From NCBI RefSeq assembly GCF_024763615.1, contig NC_077223.1, positions 47,244,627 to 47,308,626 on the forward strand: 64,000 nt of DNA. Reading direction: 5' to 3'. The notes under the pieces are model-generated. The model made no database searches, was not told where the DNA came from, and saw only the letters and a program-made list of their open reading frames with translations. A program made the position numbers and the translations under genes. Below are positions 12,021 to 25,700 of this stretch, piece after piece. How positions within the stretch are numbered: position 1 is the first letter of the stretch; every line of letters starts with the position of its first letter. The stretch comes from Phlebotomus papatasi (Eukaryota; Arthropoda; Insecta; Diptera; Psychodidae).

Positions 12021-12686
12021 AGGCTCATCTTGCGTATTAGTTTTTCTTTTAATTCTCTGTTTAACTTGTACTTTCTGATCTTGGTTGGCTCAGATGGCTT
12101 ATACAACCTGCGAAAGAGCATTTCCACTGTTTGGCTCTGGATGTTGGTCACCAACGCTAAGACGGCGGTGGACGCTAACTGTTTCTTCAATTGCTTAAAC
12201 CCTTTTTGTGCATTCAAGGGATTTAATCTCAATAGCACGCATTGTCATTGTAAACAAATAAATAAAATAATTTACAATAAAAAATAATTACTTTTATTTA
12301 CTTTTTCTGTTATACATTTCTAGTCAGAAAGGGTCTATTATTACGCCTACTACTTGTAAAACTCTAAACTTTGAATTTCAAAAATTAATTTAAAATAAGA
12401 AGTGATTTTAATAAAGAACTATTATTGTGGACAATAAAAATTAAAAAAAAAGACTTGAGATTTTTTCCCAGTATTTTTAACTGCTTGAAATCCAAGAGAG
12501 AGCTGTTTTTTTTATAACTTTATTAGAGAAAAAGATATTATGTTATGGTAAAGCAAAAAACTCATTAAAATATTTTTAATAATGAATTATCAAGCAAATA
12601 ATTTTATTTTGTTTTTAAAGATAAATAAGTTAATCTCATAAGCGTAATATTTTACAGATGATTAAACATCGGTCTATTTGAAAGTA

Positions 12687-12914
12687 AGGTAAAGTGCCTT
12701 TGAGTCGACCGGTTCCTTGACTCGACAGATGGTCAATATTTAAATGTTTGATGGTGAATTTCTATAAAATTGTCACTGATTTGTATTTATTTACGGAATA
12801 ATTTACCTATTAATGTTAGATCATACGCCAAATATTAGTACATATATAAATAAATTGAATAAATAACTGTACCGGTCGGATTGAGGAATCGATCGACTTG
12901 AGGGCACTTTAACT
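12687..12914. mobile_element. TA-flanked MITE family A, copy A1, 228 bp
   Basis: It starts AGGTAAAGTGCC and ends GGCACTTTAACT, flanked by TA. It contains GTCGACCGG near the ends and an AT-rich centre. This intact copy serves as the empty-site reference for insertions in the related copies at 13951-16325 and 45602-48140. Confidence 0.85.
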
Positions 12915-13532
12915 TAAAATTACTCGTATAAAAATTAATAAAAACAAATGATTGATTATATTGAATAATAAAATTTTAAATGTTTTCGAATTGAAATTAT
13001 ATTGTCGAATGTTGGTTCTGAAAATAAAATGATTGAATAAACATAAAAAGAAGATGAGATACAATTAACAATAATTCCGTCAAATGATCAATTTAATTTT
13101 ACTATATTTGATGAATTGGCAACGAGGCCAATGTTTGTTTTAACAATCAACCATTTGGGGTGGAGACCAAACTTCTGGATGGCTGAATAGCCGAATGGAT
13201 ACTATGTATGTCCAAATTTCCTGAGAATGAAACATTTCCGCAATTTCACATTAAAATTTTCATTCCCTTCTCGCTCTGTTGGTCTCATTACGCAAATTAT
13301 TATGTAGCACCACAGCTATGTGGTTGAACGAAAAATGGCGAATAGAAACCAAAACGTTAATATACATTGTAACCGCGATAATGTCCATTGGCATGGGGAA
13401 TGGATTAAATATGTTTTGAATCCTTTGTCATGGTTTTTAATGACTTTCTCTATTGAAGCACATTGAGTGAACGAGAAGATATGAGTAAATTAAATTTTTT
13501 ACCATTATCTTTCACTTTTTTTTTCTTTCCAG
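12915..13532 (+). other. Upstream region of the NWD-like gene, ends in a strong splice acceptor
   Basis: AT-rich sequence without a coding frame. It ends in a polypyrimidine tract and CAG at 13512-13532, the best-looking acceptor for kilobases. I infer that at least one 5' non-coding exon lies further upstream and that the first coding exon begins at 13533. No promoter could be identified. Confidence 0.55.
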
Positions 13533-13539
13533 AGATTGC

Positions 13540-13572
13540 ATGAATGAAGGACACTTGGGGTACGTGAAATAA
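13540..13572 (+). promoter_or_regulatory. Upstream ORF in the NWD-like 5' leader
   Basis: A ten-codon ATG-to-TAA frame lies between the inferred 5'-UTR acceptor and the main ATG at 13619, out of frame with it. If the leader is spliced as proposed, ribosomes would meet this uORF first and it could dampen translation. Function is inference. Confidence 0.4.
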
Positions 13573-13618
13573 TTTCAGCAGCTCTCTTGCGGAGGACGCG
13601 CAATTTCGACGTTCCACG

Positions 13619-13733
13619 ATGGCTGTGACCGTGGAGGAGGCTGTTCTAAGTGCTTTGCGGGGTCAGGTGAGCGGAAACACAAAATTACCCGCACCCCGTC
13701 TCATCAAGATCTACGTTGCCAGCAATAAGAGAG
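13619..13733 (+). CDS. NWD-like exon 1 (residues 1-38)
   Basis: The start codon sits in CACGATGG. The exon encodes a short helical lead (EEAVLSALRG) and the first strand of the DUF4062-like domain (RLIKIYVASNKR). It ends G|gtgaga in phase 1. The next exon completes the codon as Glu. Confidence 0.8.
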
Positions 13734-16700
13734 GTGAGAGCTCGATTTTCACTTCTGTCTTCCTCAAAGGCCCCCTACTTATATAGAGGTCGTTTTCGTG
13801 AAAATTCATTTCGGCACGAGAGTGTTACACTCACAAGAAAATACATTATGTTCCATTATATATCGACGACAGAGTTAATAAGTATTCTAGAGAAGAAATT
13901 GAATTACCATCAACCCATTAAGACTCACAGTTATATGATATTTTAAGATAAGGTAAAAAGCCCTCAGTCGACCGGTTACTCAATTCGACTGTTAGAGTTA
14001 TTTATTCAATTTCTTTATATTTGCTATAATATTTAGCGTATGATCTAACATTAATAAGCCAATTATTTCATAAATAATACGAATCAGTGACAATTTCTTA
14101 GAAATTGACCATCAAAATACGAAAATTGACCCATAGCACAGTGGGGCAGAATCCCCAAATTCTTCGCAAAAACTAGATTATGACATTTTTGCATTCTGAA
14201 AGACTCTATAATGATTAAATTTCTATTAATTCTTGAAAATCGACATTTTTTCTGCATATTTTATAAATTTATTTTTCTGAAATACCTATTATGTAAGGGT
14301 TATTACTTCTGAACTTTTTCATGCAGAATTATTGGATAATGGTACATTTTACAGTTATATAATCTTCAGTGACCCTAGCCCTTTTTTTAAGTACAACATT
14401 TCCGTAAAGAGGACATATTCTTACTTCCAATTTCCAATCCTTTTCATAATTTTAACGATATTTAAGGATATATAAGTAAAATCTGGAAAATCACAAGGAA
14501 AATGAATTAAGGGATAAAGATATGATTTGTTCTAGGAAAATGTAATTTAGGATTTCCTCGACAAATTGTCCTTGGGCATTAAATATTCGTACAATGTACA
14601 GTTATTAAAACATACTTGTGTTGTATTATGCAATAGCAGAAAAACTAAATATTGCCGATATTGTTTTATATAAATATGAACATTCTAGTAGTTTCAGATT
14701 TTTTCTCACTTCTTTTTTATTTTAAAGATAATTCGGTTGTTTAAGACGATATATGTACTGATTTTGGCATATCTGTGATAATTTTTTTTAATTTAATGTT
14801 TTTCAAATCAATTTCGTTCATTTTTGGATGTGTTTTGGAGGTAGTCCATTTGAACATTTCATCCTTCGAAATCTTTGACCAAAAAATCACCATTTTGAAT
14901 CTTTTACGGTCAAAGGTCAACCACTCTTAAGATCTTATTTTTCACCCTATTTGGTCAAATTTGGTCTCATTTGAGAGGCCATCAATTTCCAAACCCAGCT
15001 GCTGTCTTTTTAACTGCTCGGACTCCAAGAGAGAGCAGTTTCCACAATCGACTTCTTTTTTTCAACTTCTCTCCATCCTGGCTGCCAAATGGTAAGAGAT
15101 ATTGACTTCTGGTCTTTGGTGACTCCCCCACAAGTCAACATTCTCTATCGAACTAACTTACCCAAATTACCCCCCACCCCATAGGACGGTTAAGATCACG
15201 CTAAAAAATACGCGCAGCTGCATCATAAAACGGTTAAGATTACGCTCAAAATTACGCACAGCTCAATCACAAAACGGTTTGGAATGCGCTTAAAAGCACG
15301 CACAGCTGTGTCATTAAACGGTTAAGTTTGCGCTTAAAATCACGCACAGCTCAATCATAAAACGGTCCAAGATTGCGTTTAAAAACTTGCGCAGCTCAAT
15401 CATAAAACGGTAAATTCGCTTGAAATCACACACAGCTCAATAAATTAGTGTTATTAAAAAATCATACTTGGTAAAATTAATTGAAAAAAATGAATATTTT
15501 AAGCATAATACATTTGACCTTGAAAAATTACATGAATGAATGTTTCAAGGTCATTGGTATGTATGGACGCAATATCCGTCTGGACAACCTCTAAAGCATA
15601 TGTGACAATGAAAACTGTCGGATGAGTAGTTTTCGAAATATAGAAATAAACACGTTTTTTAAGAGAAGGGTGGGGGGTGGGGGGAGGGAAACGAAGGTCA
15701 CATTTCTCTGACTGCTAGAGCCAAAATTATGAAATTTGAACCCCAACCCCACCCCCTCTAGCGGAGGTATCGATGTCCGCAAAAGTTTTTTACTATCACC
15801 ATTGAATTTGACATGCCCAAATTAGGTAATATGCAAAGTTTCATGAATGAACTCGCTAAAAGGTCCGAGAACCTCCCTTGTTAGAAACTAGATGCCAAAC
15901 ATATGAGAAGGTATATTAGCCTAATTTCAAAACTTCATAGCCAAAAAATTGCATAATATTAGCAACAATATTGACGGTTCTTGACGCAGCAAGACCTCTA
16001 GAATAAAGTGGTTTTCACTAAAAAGCGGAATTCCGCGGAACTTTTTACTATTTTGTTAGTTGAATTTTGCGTCATTTTCCCATATAAAATTGATAAAATT
16101 GCAATGTAATGTCAACTTTGACACAATATTTCAAGGTACCTTAATGTCTAAGAAAAAAACGGGGTACAGGGTTTAATGAGGATATTAGTCAACTATTATT
16201 TGGCGGTGTTAGATTTCAAAAATTCGAAAATTTTTTTTGGGGTTTTTGCCAAGAATTTGGGTGTTCTGCCCCACTGCTGTTCATCGGTCAAATCGAGGAA
16301 CCGGTTAAGTGAAAGCACTTTACCTTATGGAAAGTAGGAAATTATCATTAATATTTAAGTTTTTATTTTTTACTTAGCCAGTTGCAGTTAAATAATAAGT
16401 TCATTCAAATAGACATGTTTGTAGAATTTGTGTTAACAAAAAATCATTTTTTTCTATTCACAGCTTTGATAAAAATTTTATTGTGATTTTTTAGTGATAT
16501 AAAATGTCATTATTCATTTACTCAGAAAAGGAAAACTTCATTTTTTTACTACTAAATGTTTAATCTAAATCTTATAATTTTCCTTTCCTTAGAATTGAGG
16601 CATTTAAAACATTAAAACAATACAGCATTAAGAAACCGAATTCTATAATGGAACTATTCTGCATTATAGGTAGTATAAAATTTAAAAATTAAAGGTATAA

Positions 16701-19700
16701 ACATCACACTGATAAATTAGCTCACCCTTTTAATGTGTAAATCCTTTTGGTAAGCATCATTGACACAATTCAATTAATTTTCATGAGAATCCTATTAACT
16801 ATTCGGCGCGTATCTAGGGATGACAAAATCAACCCATTAAACTCTCAAGACATCATCAAAGAAGATGAAACATCCTTGAGTCCTAATCTTACCCCCAATC
16901 AACTCTGTTACAGAATTCAAGGAGGAGAGACGAGTGCTTCTGGAAGTCGTTGGCCCGGAAATACAATCATTCTACGACGATAGACAAATTGAGGTAATGG
17001 AAAAGATCTCAAAATTCTTGTGGATAGCAATGAAAAAAAAAAAGAATAACTATCAACATGCATTCAATTTACTTTTCCTGGTCACTCTCGACCCACATAA
17101 ATTTCTCCATCGTGCTCCTTTTGAAAAGATGGAATTTGTGGACATGCATTTTGGCACAGGGCCTGGAGAGGCAATAGTAGACGTGGATCCCTATCGCATG
17201 GATGATCACTTGAGTGAAGTGATGATTTGTAGTCGAGATTCCAAAAGTGTCTTCTTTCTTGTGAGTATCTGACCCATCATTAATCTCTCTTTCCTTTTGC
17301 TATGAAAGAAGTTTTGTGCTGAAAGTGTACTTTTTCTCTTGGACACTTTCAAAATTCATCGGTGAAATTCCGTTTTGGGGAGGAAGGCACTTATTGGCAA
17401 TGATCCTGGTACATTTATCCTTCCAACATCCATCGATGCAGATGTCTTTGAGTGTGTCAAGAAGAACTGTTGCCCAGAGGAAAGCAATCTTCTACTAAAG
17501 TGTTACACCAATCACAACGACAAAATCTTTCATCTTCTCAAACCAACAGAGGCAGTCAGGTGAGCCACACAAGATTTGCTTTGAAAATTTTGCTATTCTG
17601 CACAATTTGGTTTTAAACATCTGGGTCATTACATCCAAGCTTTGTAGTAAGAGCTTCAAAAGACTAGATATACACCTGTGACCTGCCACTACCAAAATAA
17701 TTAAAACTTTGCATGAGCAACAATGAATAGAAAGAAATGTTTTTAACTTCAAAAATATTTCTATAGAGGTTGAAAATATATTTTAGTAAGACAGAATATT
17801 CGATATAAATAAATTAGTGTAAAATATTATACAACAGGCGTGACCAAGCGTCCTAGCTTTATCAAATGTTTGAACTCGTGACTTAGATGCTATACTTCAA
17901 AAATTAGTTTTTTTTAAATTAATATTAATAATATATTTTAGTAAATTTAGTTCTTACCCTTTAGTATTTTAATTTTAGTTATTGGGAATATAAAACATTA
18001 AGTTTATGAAATATTTGCAACACATAGTATATATACTTTAACCCTTTAACGACGAGACAGTTTTCACGGACCGAAAATCAGTAATAAAAATGAAACCGAT
18101 ATAGAAAATCAGTAAAAGGTCTTACATCTAGCCTTAGAAAATCCAACAGAGTCTGATTCGGTGTATTTTTTACCTCTATGAGCGATAGGGACAAAAATAG
18201 CCAGAAAAATTTAAGTAATTTTTCTGACAATACCAGTGACTGTTAATTTTCACTCTAATGAAAAATATTATGTTTGAGTATTGTAGTTTCTTTTTCCAAA
18301 ACGGTTTTGCATAAAAAAAATTGGAAGTATAAAAAATTATTTAAATTAATTTTCATTACGACAATTTAGAAATTCGTCATTTTTAAGCTTAAAAATTTAC
18401 TATATAGCATATAGCTTTAGACTTGCAAAAAATATCCTAAATTCTTTCAACCTTCTACTTTGCAATTACGTACAAACATAAGAAAAAATAACTTTAGGTA
18501 GTCAGGAAAAATTATTTTCTTTATGGGACACCGGTGTTCGAATCGTCCTTAAAGGGTTAAATAGTCTCGTCATTTTTTGCCAAACGTATGATATTTTTGG
18601 AACAATGGGAGTAATATAATTAACTAAGAAATGCAATTGACTATCGATCTTGAAATATTTCTTCTAATTGCTAAAAAGCTTTGTCCAGTAGTTTTATTAA
18701 TTGATTGAGACAAATTGAAATTGAGTTTTTTCTGAATCCCGGTATAATTTGACCCAATTGCAATCTGGTGGTAATGAACATATATCATAAACCAGTAATG
18801 AGTCTATCAATACACTAGACCAATATGAGCTAATAATTGATTTTTACTGTTACACTATTTACATTTACATTACATTTTACATTTATTAATGATATGCTAT
18901 TTTATGCTGGTTTTGAGTTAATTTATAAATTGATGCAAATCTGTTGTAAATCGGAGTTAGAAAGTTTTGCAAATTTATTCAACTTTAACATGTTTTTTTT
19001 GCAAACTTTTTTTTGTCCAAAACAATGAATGTGAACTTTTTTCAGGAAATAGCATCAAGCTCAAGAGCTAGAGAATTTTCCCTGATATAATACATTTTAC
19101 TTTTCCACTTCTCTGAATTTTACAACTCTGCGAATATTTTGAAAATTTAATCAACTTAAATTCCATCATTCCATATGAGATTATAAACCGGGAGTAACTG
19201 CAGAAACGTATATAGCATCTCCATTAAAGGTTAAAAAAAAATACATAATTTTATATAATCTACTTTGGTAAATGTATTTTACTCCATTTCGTATAAACTC
19301 TATTAGTTGAAAAAAAAATCATAAAACCTCTCTAACGTTCTCAATTTCAATTTGGGCAACAAAGAACAAAATATTGATTGGCAGAGAGTGTACAAAATGT
19401 TCAGGAGATGAATTTTTGGTCGGAAGCAACGGTATAAGCTTTAAAATCCCCATTATTTTGCTTTTCTAGGCATCAGGAGAAGCGTGAATGGGTGAAAACG
19501 TGCCGAGAAATGAAGGATGTGCTCGAGAGGTCGCTACGAAAGAGCTTATCGACTTTCTCTGATGAGGTACTGGTGGAAAAAATGCGCCTCATGCTGAAAT
19601 CACCCTTGGAAAGGGAAATTGACACAGCTCTTGGTGAGTGTTTGTGTTCCTTGTGTATGCAATTCACCTTCATTCAGGGGTCCTCCCCATGACTTCCTGT

Positions 19701-22700
19701 TCCATACAATCCTCATAGACATGGTGTGATTTAATTAAATTTACACTGAAACTGGCAGGATGCTCACGAGGAGATAATATGATGGCTGTGTTTCGAGAGT
19801 GGTCCTCACCCTCGTCCTCACAATTGCGTGATCGCATCCAACAAATCAAGAAGCAATTATCCAGGGTTCTACCACCGGACAACATGCAAAATTTAACGTA
19901 AGTTCATCTTCTATCAAAATTGCCAAGAAATTTAATCAAACAATTACGCACCTCTGTAATCAATTTTGTCCGTGACTCTTGTCAATTGCGGATGGAAGGG
20001 CACATCCTTTTGGACTCATGAAAATGTCTTCATGTGTGTTAATTTCATACTATTCACCCAGCACTAAAGAAATTCTGCCTAAAATGTCTCTATCATGGAT
20101 TCTCGACCAGGAGGATGGCACTCCCATCTCTCAATTGCCACCCTTTTGACCTTTTACCGGTTAAAGCTTTTATTTTATTATCTCACCCACAGGATTGAGG
20201 GTGAAACGGCGGAAATTGACCCAGACACAGAGAGTCACGAAGATTATTTGGCTGTGTTCAAAACCACCATCATTGAGAAATTGAGAACTACAATCGATAG
20301 GAGTCTCATCAATGATCCGGACTGTATTAAAGGCAGAAAAAAGACAGTTCAGGTGAGTTTAAAAAGTATTTTTTGAATATCAATTTTATTAGGACATTTA
20401 ATATTTATAAACAACTACTTTTGCTTCATAATAAATAAGAAATTTTACATACGACGTAAACAGCACATATTTTATAACCACGCCCCCTTCAAAACTCATT
20501 ACATCCATATAAAGTTGAAAATTGTTGGATTTTTAATAGTAATAACGTGGTAACTTATATAGTCTAGGAATAAAATAATATTAAATTAATAAATTATTTT
20601 AAATTAATAAATTAAAATAATCTCCCTGGTAATACTTGCATTTAAAAACAAATTTTATAAAATATTTAGTTGGGTTAGCTTAAAAGAAATTTTAGTCTTT
20701 TTGAAATAGTTTGAAAAGACAAAGTTCTTTACTTTGATGCCATGTAAAGATTATAATCGGAAATAGAGGTTAATGGGATCATAGGGTACGACCATCTTTT
20801 AGATCTCACACGTATCTTAGCTTTTAAATCAGAGGTGTGCAAAAACCGTTTGATACCGAACAAACGTCAAATGAAAATTATACATCAATAGGTAAAACAC
20901 TATAGGGGAGACTGGGGCAAAAAGTCACAAATCGAAACTTTTAAAATTCAATATCTTCCAAGATAAATAAGATAGCGGCTTAATTTTTTTTTCCATAGAT
21001 AGCCGCCATAAGTCTTCTTCAATGTCGTAAGTTTGTTAGAATTTGAACAAGGAATTTAGAAAATAAAAATAATCGAAATTTTTAGCCCTATTTTTGAAAT
21101 ATTTTCCGTGCAGAATATATCAATTATTAGCTACTTATATTAAATTTGATGCACTGGTGAATATTTCCCAAATTATCTGGATATTCTTTGAATACGAATC
21201 CGCTATTTATTTTAGAATTTTACAAAGATTCTGTTCTCCAGAAGTCCTTTTATTAAAAACAACCACTTGGGGTAAAAAGTAACAAAAGCTATGGAGCAAA
21301 AAGTAGCAAAAACCGAAACAATTTCTGATGTCCCACGGTGAAAAGAAACGTTAATGATATGTGTCGCCGCTTGTAGTTTGCATTGGTCAAACGATTTGCA
21401 GTCTTTTGTGTGTTTTTTGTAAAATAGCTTAAAATGCGCTTTTCTCGCTCAGATAGAGAAAACGGTGTTTTACAAAGGTGTAGAAAAATAAATTTTCTAT
21501 GAAAATATGTAATCTAGGTATTTTACTTAAATTTACGGAATCCCGTAACAAAGCGAATCAAAATGTGATAGTATCTTATGCCTGATACTATTTGCCCCAG
21601 CATTTTTGAAAATGATTTCAAAATTACCTTTTAGAAAACGGCTCGATAAATATGTTTCCTTACAAAATAGAGAAAAATGGCTTTCACAGAGTTATAGAGC
21701 GGTAAATTTCCTATAAAACTGTGTTAATTAGAAATTTTGGAGGTGCTCGGGTAGCTTGTAAAAAATAAAATATCCGTTTTGTGACTTTTTGCCCCAATCT
21801 CCCCTACCGTCGTTGTGGGTGACTCTGCACGTTTTTCGCTGTTTTTGAACTTTAACCTCTAAAAGTGGATAGTTAAAGTGAAGGGATAAGGGTTAATGGA
21901 TAAAATTAATTGTATTCAGTTGTTAATGAATAGATTTTGTGCCAGTAGTATTAATTTTATAAAATTTTACTAAAATAAATACTAAAAAATCAAAAATTTC
22001 TGACAATAAACGACATGAAGATCTTCACATCTAAAGGTAAAATGCACGAGATCTACAAGATGACGTGGTCGCCATCTTGATTTGACGTTTCTGTACGCCA
22101 TTTTGAATAACTGTCAAAACTTAAAACTTGTCTTATTGGGCGGAAATTTTAGTATGTTGTAGCTCATGTAAACACCTTTTCAAAACGTATCTTTGTTCCG
22201 ACTTACGTCGAGCAATTACCTAAAAACAAAGGCTCAAAGTTTAAAATTTTGAAATATTCATATTTTGGTGATTTCTAATCCTCAATTTTGAAACCTAAAC
22301 GAAATGCCTCAGTAACCATTAAAATGGTTAACTCTTTTATTTTATATATTTATTTACTCTTATGCAATTAAAAAAAATAAACGAAAAGTGCATTTCGACG
22401 ATTCCATTCCATACTATTCTATCTGAGAATGACAACATTTCAGGAGAGCCATTTAAAGTTGGCGATTTCCTATGCTGCCCGTGTAATTTTTTTTCGAAAA
22501 AATTGAATATCTCGTTACCCGAACGTCGCGATGGTACCTGGACAAACTTATTTTGACGTTTATTCGGTTTAAAACGGTTCTTGCTCACCCCTGTTTTAAA
22601 TGTTTATACATCTACTGTCGATTAAATTTTCTGAAAATGGAAAGATAAGGAACACACTAATTGTTATCCAAATAAACCATGCCTACGCATTATTCCCAAT

Positions 22701-25700
22701 CAAAAAGCAGTAAATTTTTATTCACTTCGAAATAGTCTATTTTATAGTAAAGGGCACTTTTAGACGCTTGTAACGAGACTTATTAATTTGGGAACGGAAG
22801 GAAGGCGGCCTAAGGGGCTCTTGGAACTGTGTAATAGACTGGATAATTCTTCCAATACAAAAATAATTTAAAACGAACGAATGAAATTAATAATTCGATC
22901 TCCCTAAAAAATGAAATTATGATGATCCTTTACACGTTTGGTTGTCCTTATATTAAATACCTAAAATTCAAAAAATAAAAAAATAAACTTAAAGTGGCTG
23001 TAGAGGAAAGTGCCCGTGCTTCGTATGATCCTAAGCTTCGCAGTGATTAATTTTTTCCTATAGGGTAACGTGTGGTATTTCTGGACAAGGTGCTTTTCGG
23101 GACACAATATGGGTATTGCTGGATACATAAAAAATCATATAAATATTTGTTTTCTTATTATTTTTAAGTTCTATATGAAATATTAGGCTCTTTACGTATT
23201 TGAAGGCAAACATAAAACTTCTGAAATTTTATTTAATTTAAAGTGTGAAATACGTGTGAATTGTGAGTGTCACATTCCACATTTTGCGAAATCTTCAGTG
23301 CGTCAATTTTGCAGATATCAACACAAACAGTGTTGAGCTGTTTTCGATTTAAGCCACTTTACAAGTGAAATTTAAATAAAATTTTTAGAAAAGAGTGAAG
23401 TTTAGACCTTCTACTCGAAGGTAAATAATCAGGCTCAGTAAAATTTATTTGCATAATAGCTATTTTAGTCTGTCCCGAAATACCCTATTGTCCCGAAATA
23501 TACCATTCTTACTTATTTACATTTTTTGCTATTTCATATAAAAAATAATGCAATTTTCAACATTTTTCGGTAAACATCTTATTCCGGATAGAATAAGGAA
23601 CACAAATATTTGTATCAACAAAGAAAAAAATAATTTGAGAAGTCGTTAAATTGTTTGAAACTTGAAAGTGCTAAAAAGTGTCCCGAAATACCACACGTTA
23701 CCCTATTTCTCGATAATGTGACTCCGCAATATATTTCAAAATTGGACACTTTCTTCTAGTTTTTCTTTTTAAATAATTGGTGCGATGAGTCACATTTATT
23801 GAGAAATATAAGAAAAATTTAGTCATTACGAAGTTTGGTAACTCACGTAGCATGGGCACTTTTTCCTAAATCTTGAAGGGGGAGTGATTTAAATTTTTTT
23901 GGTTGATTTTTATGAAAAAAAAACTTGACATTATGTATTTGCCTTCCACTAGGAAATATTCCATGAACATTCGATACATTTGGTATTTGTGGGCGAACAT
24001 GAAGCTAGCAAGAGTCTTCTATCATCATCTGTGCCAGACAAGTTGCGGTCAAATGTGATGCAGCACTATCGATCTGGTTCACGACATGCACCACATTTTA
24101 TTTACGGCCACCATGGTTCCGGTAAAAGTACCTTAATCGCCGATTTGTATGGCCAAGTGATAAAATGGTTCGACAATGCAAAAGTTCACCGTGTAATTCG
24201 TTTTGCGTGAGTTATCTTATTGAGAAATTTGCATTTGGTCAAAGAACTTTTAATTTTTGTATTTTACATAATACTTTTCTATAGGTCCAAGACACCTCGG
24301 GCTGCATATAATTTGGAGCTTTTGCGAGTCATTTGCCAGCAAATTTCAATAATTTTCAACATTCCTGAAGGATATTTGCCAAAAGATGCCTCTTTCGATC
24401 CCTTTTATATTAGCAATTGGTTCCAAAATCTTCTACGACGTTGCGAAGATATGCCAAATGATGTACTTTTCTTCTTCATCGACGATCTCCACAAACTCAA
24501 TCCACTGGATTGTGACATTGTAGCAGCTCTCTCATGGCTGCCTATCAGCTTGCCATCAAATGTCTTCCTAATCTGCTCAACTACTAGTCCAATTGAATCA
24601 CTAAAGCTGACGACTATACAGAAAGAACGCTTCAAGAATCCTGACAACCTGTATGATCTGTCTCAGGATAGTTGTAGGACAATGCTAAGACGCGTGCGGA
24701 ACGAAGAGACCTTCGAAGCTTACGTGACACGTCTCTTTCACGAAATTGAAGATGAATTCGGGAAGAAGGGTTTTGCACGATTAGCCACCTATCTCACGTG
24801 CACAGAATATGGTTTGAGTGAAACGGAATTGCTGGAATTGCTCATGCCAATTCACAATAGTGACGCACTCATTGATTCCAGCGAGGGCGGCTTCAATTTC
24901 TCCACCTTCCGAGCCATTCGCAACCGAATGAGTGAGTATAGCGCTTTTTCCGCACCATCGATTATCCCTTCTCTCTATACTTCCATGCCAATTTTTTCTA
25001 TCCACCCACAAAATCCACCCGGAAAAAGGACCTTCTTTCTCGGCATTTTCCACTTCCTCTTTCAACTTTTCAACACGCTCACCCCGAAATAAGAGAAGAA
25101 TCTCAAGCTGATTTGTGAATTCTCATCACTTGTAAATACCTGCTCTGAGGGAATGAGTCTCTGCCACACTGTAAATTCAATATTACTTGCCAAGTTTTGG
25201 TTTTTCGCAATAGTTATGCGTATCACGAATTCTTTACTATATATTCGCTTGGATCCATACTAACAATTGATGTATTGGTTTTTCGAAACGGTACTACATA
25301 CAGGTAGAGGGTTACATAGTAAGATTAAGGTAAATATAGAAGGTGTAGAAGGTATAATGCAATTACTTGAAGGTACTAAGGTCGTCCAAGGCACGGAGCA
25401 TCTTCAGTTGTTTCATGTGCCTTGGAATCCATTCAGTCTCAATACTTGGTTTCGACCCTTAAAATTAAACCGTTTATTTTATCAGCAAGGAGTTAGGTGA
25501 ACCAACCGCTAAAGTTTTCTTTTCTTCAAAATAAATCAGGGTAAGTGTACCCAATTTCGGCATAGTTGCCTGGAAGTACTGAAAACTTAAGTTTAAAAAT
25601 ATAATACTTTTAATACAATTTTTTTTGGTACTTCTTATAAAGGAGTGTTACTTGGAACCTTGTAGATATTTTATCGTTCTTGTTTTCTCCAAAATTATTC

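Larger units (their letters stand above)
13951..16325. mobile_element. MITE family A, copy A2, interrupted by element F
   Basis: It starts AGGTAAAAAGCCC and ends GCACTTTACCT, with flanking TA. Removing the 14139-16276 insert leaves about 237 bp that align, in reverse orientation, to A1 at 12687-12914. A1 therefore shows the empty state. The copy lies inside intron 1. Confidence 0.8.
13734..16913 (+). other. Intron 1 (3.2 kb)
   Basis: A GTGAGA donor and an ACTCTGTTACAG acceptor. Most of it is MITE A2 with nested element F. The remainder, 16326-16913, is plain AT-rich sequence. Confidence 0.75.
20353..23952 (+). other. Intron 7 (3.6 kb)
   Basis: It holds a hAT-like element with a perfect 8-bp duplication (20830-22593, containing a nested TA-MITE) and a GGGTAACG MITE (23063-23703). 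Remaining sequence, including 22602-23062 and 23704-23952, shows nothing recognisable. Confidence 0.75.

Noticed and set aside
11715..12287. 190-codon plus-strand frame and the 78-codon minus-strand frame opposite it
   Set aside because: They begin inside MITE Y and overlap a tRNA-like repeat. No domain or conserved motif, and composition is that of the flanking DNA.
24932..25092. Extension of NWD-like exon 9 to the stop at 25092
   Set aside because: A GTGAGT donor at 24932 precedes low-complexity Phe/Pro-rich residues. Exon 10 joins in the right phase and continues the family sequence.
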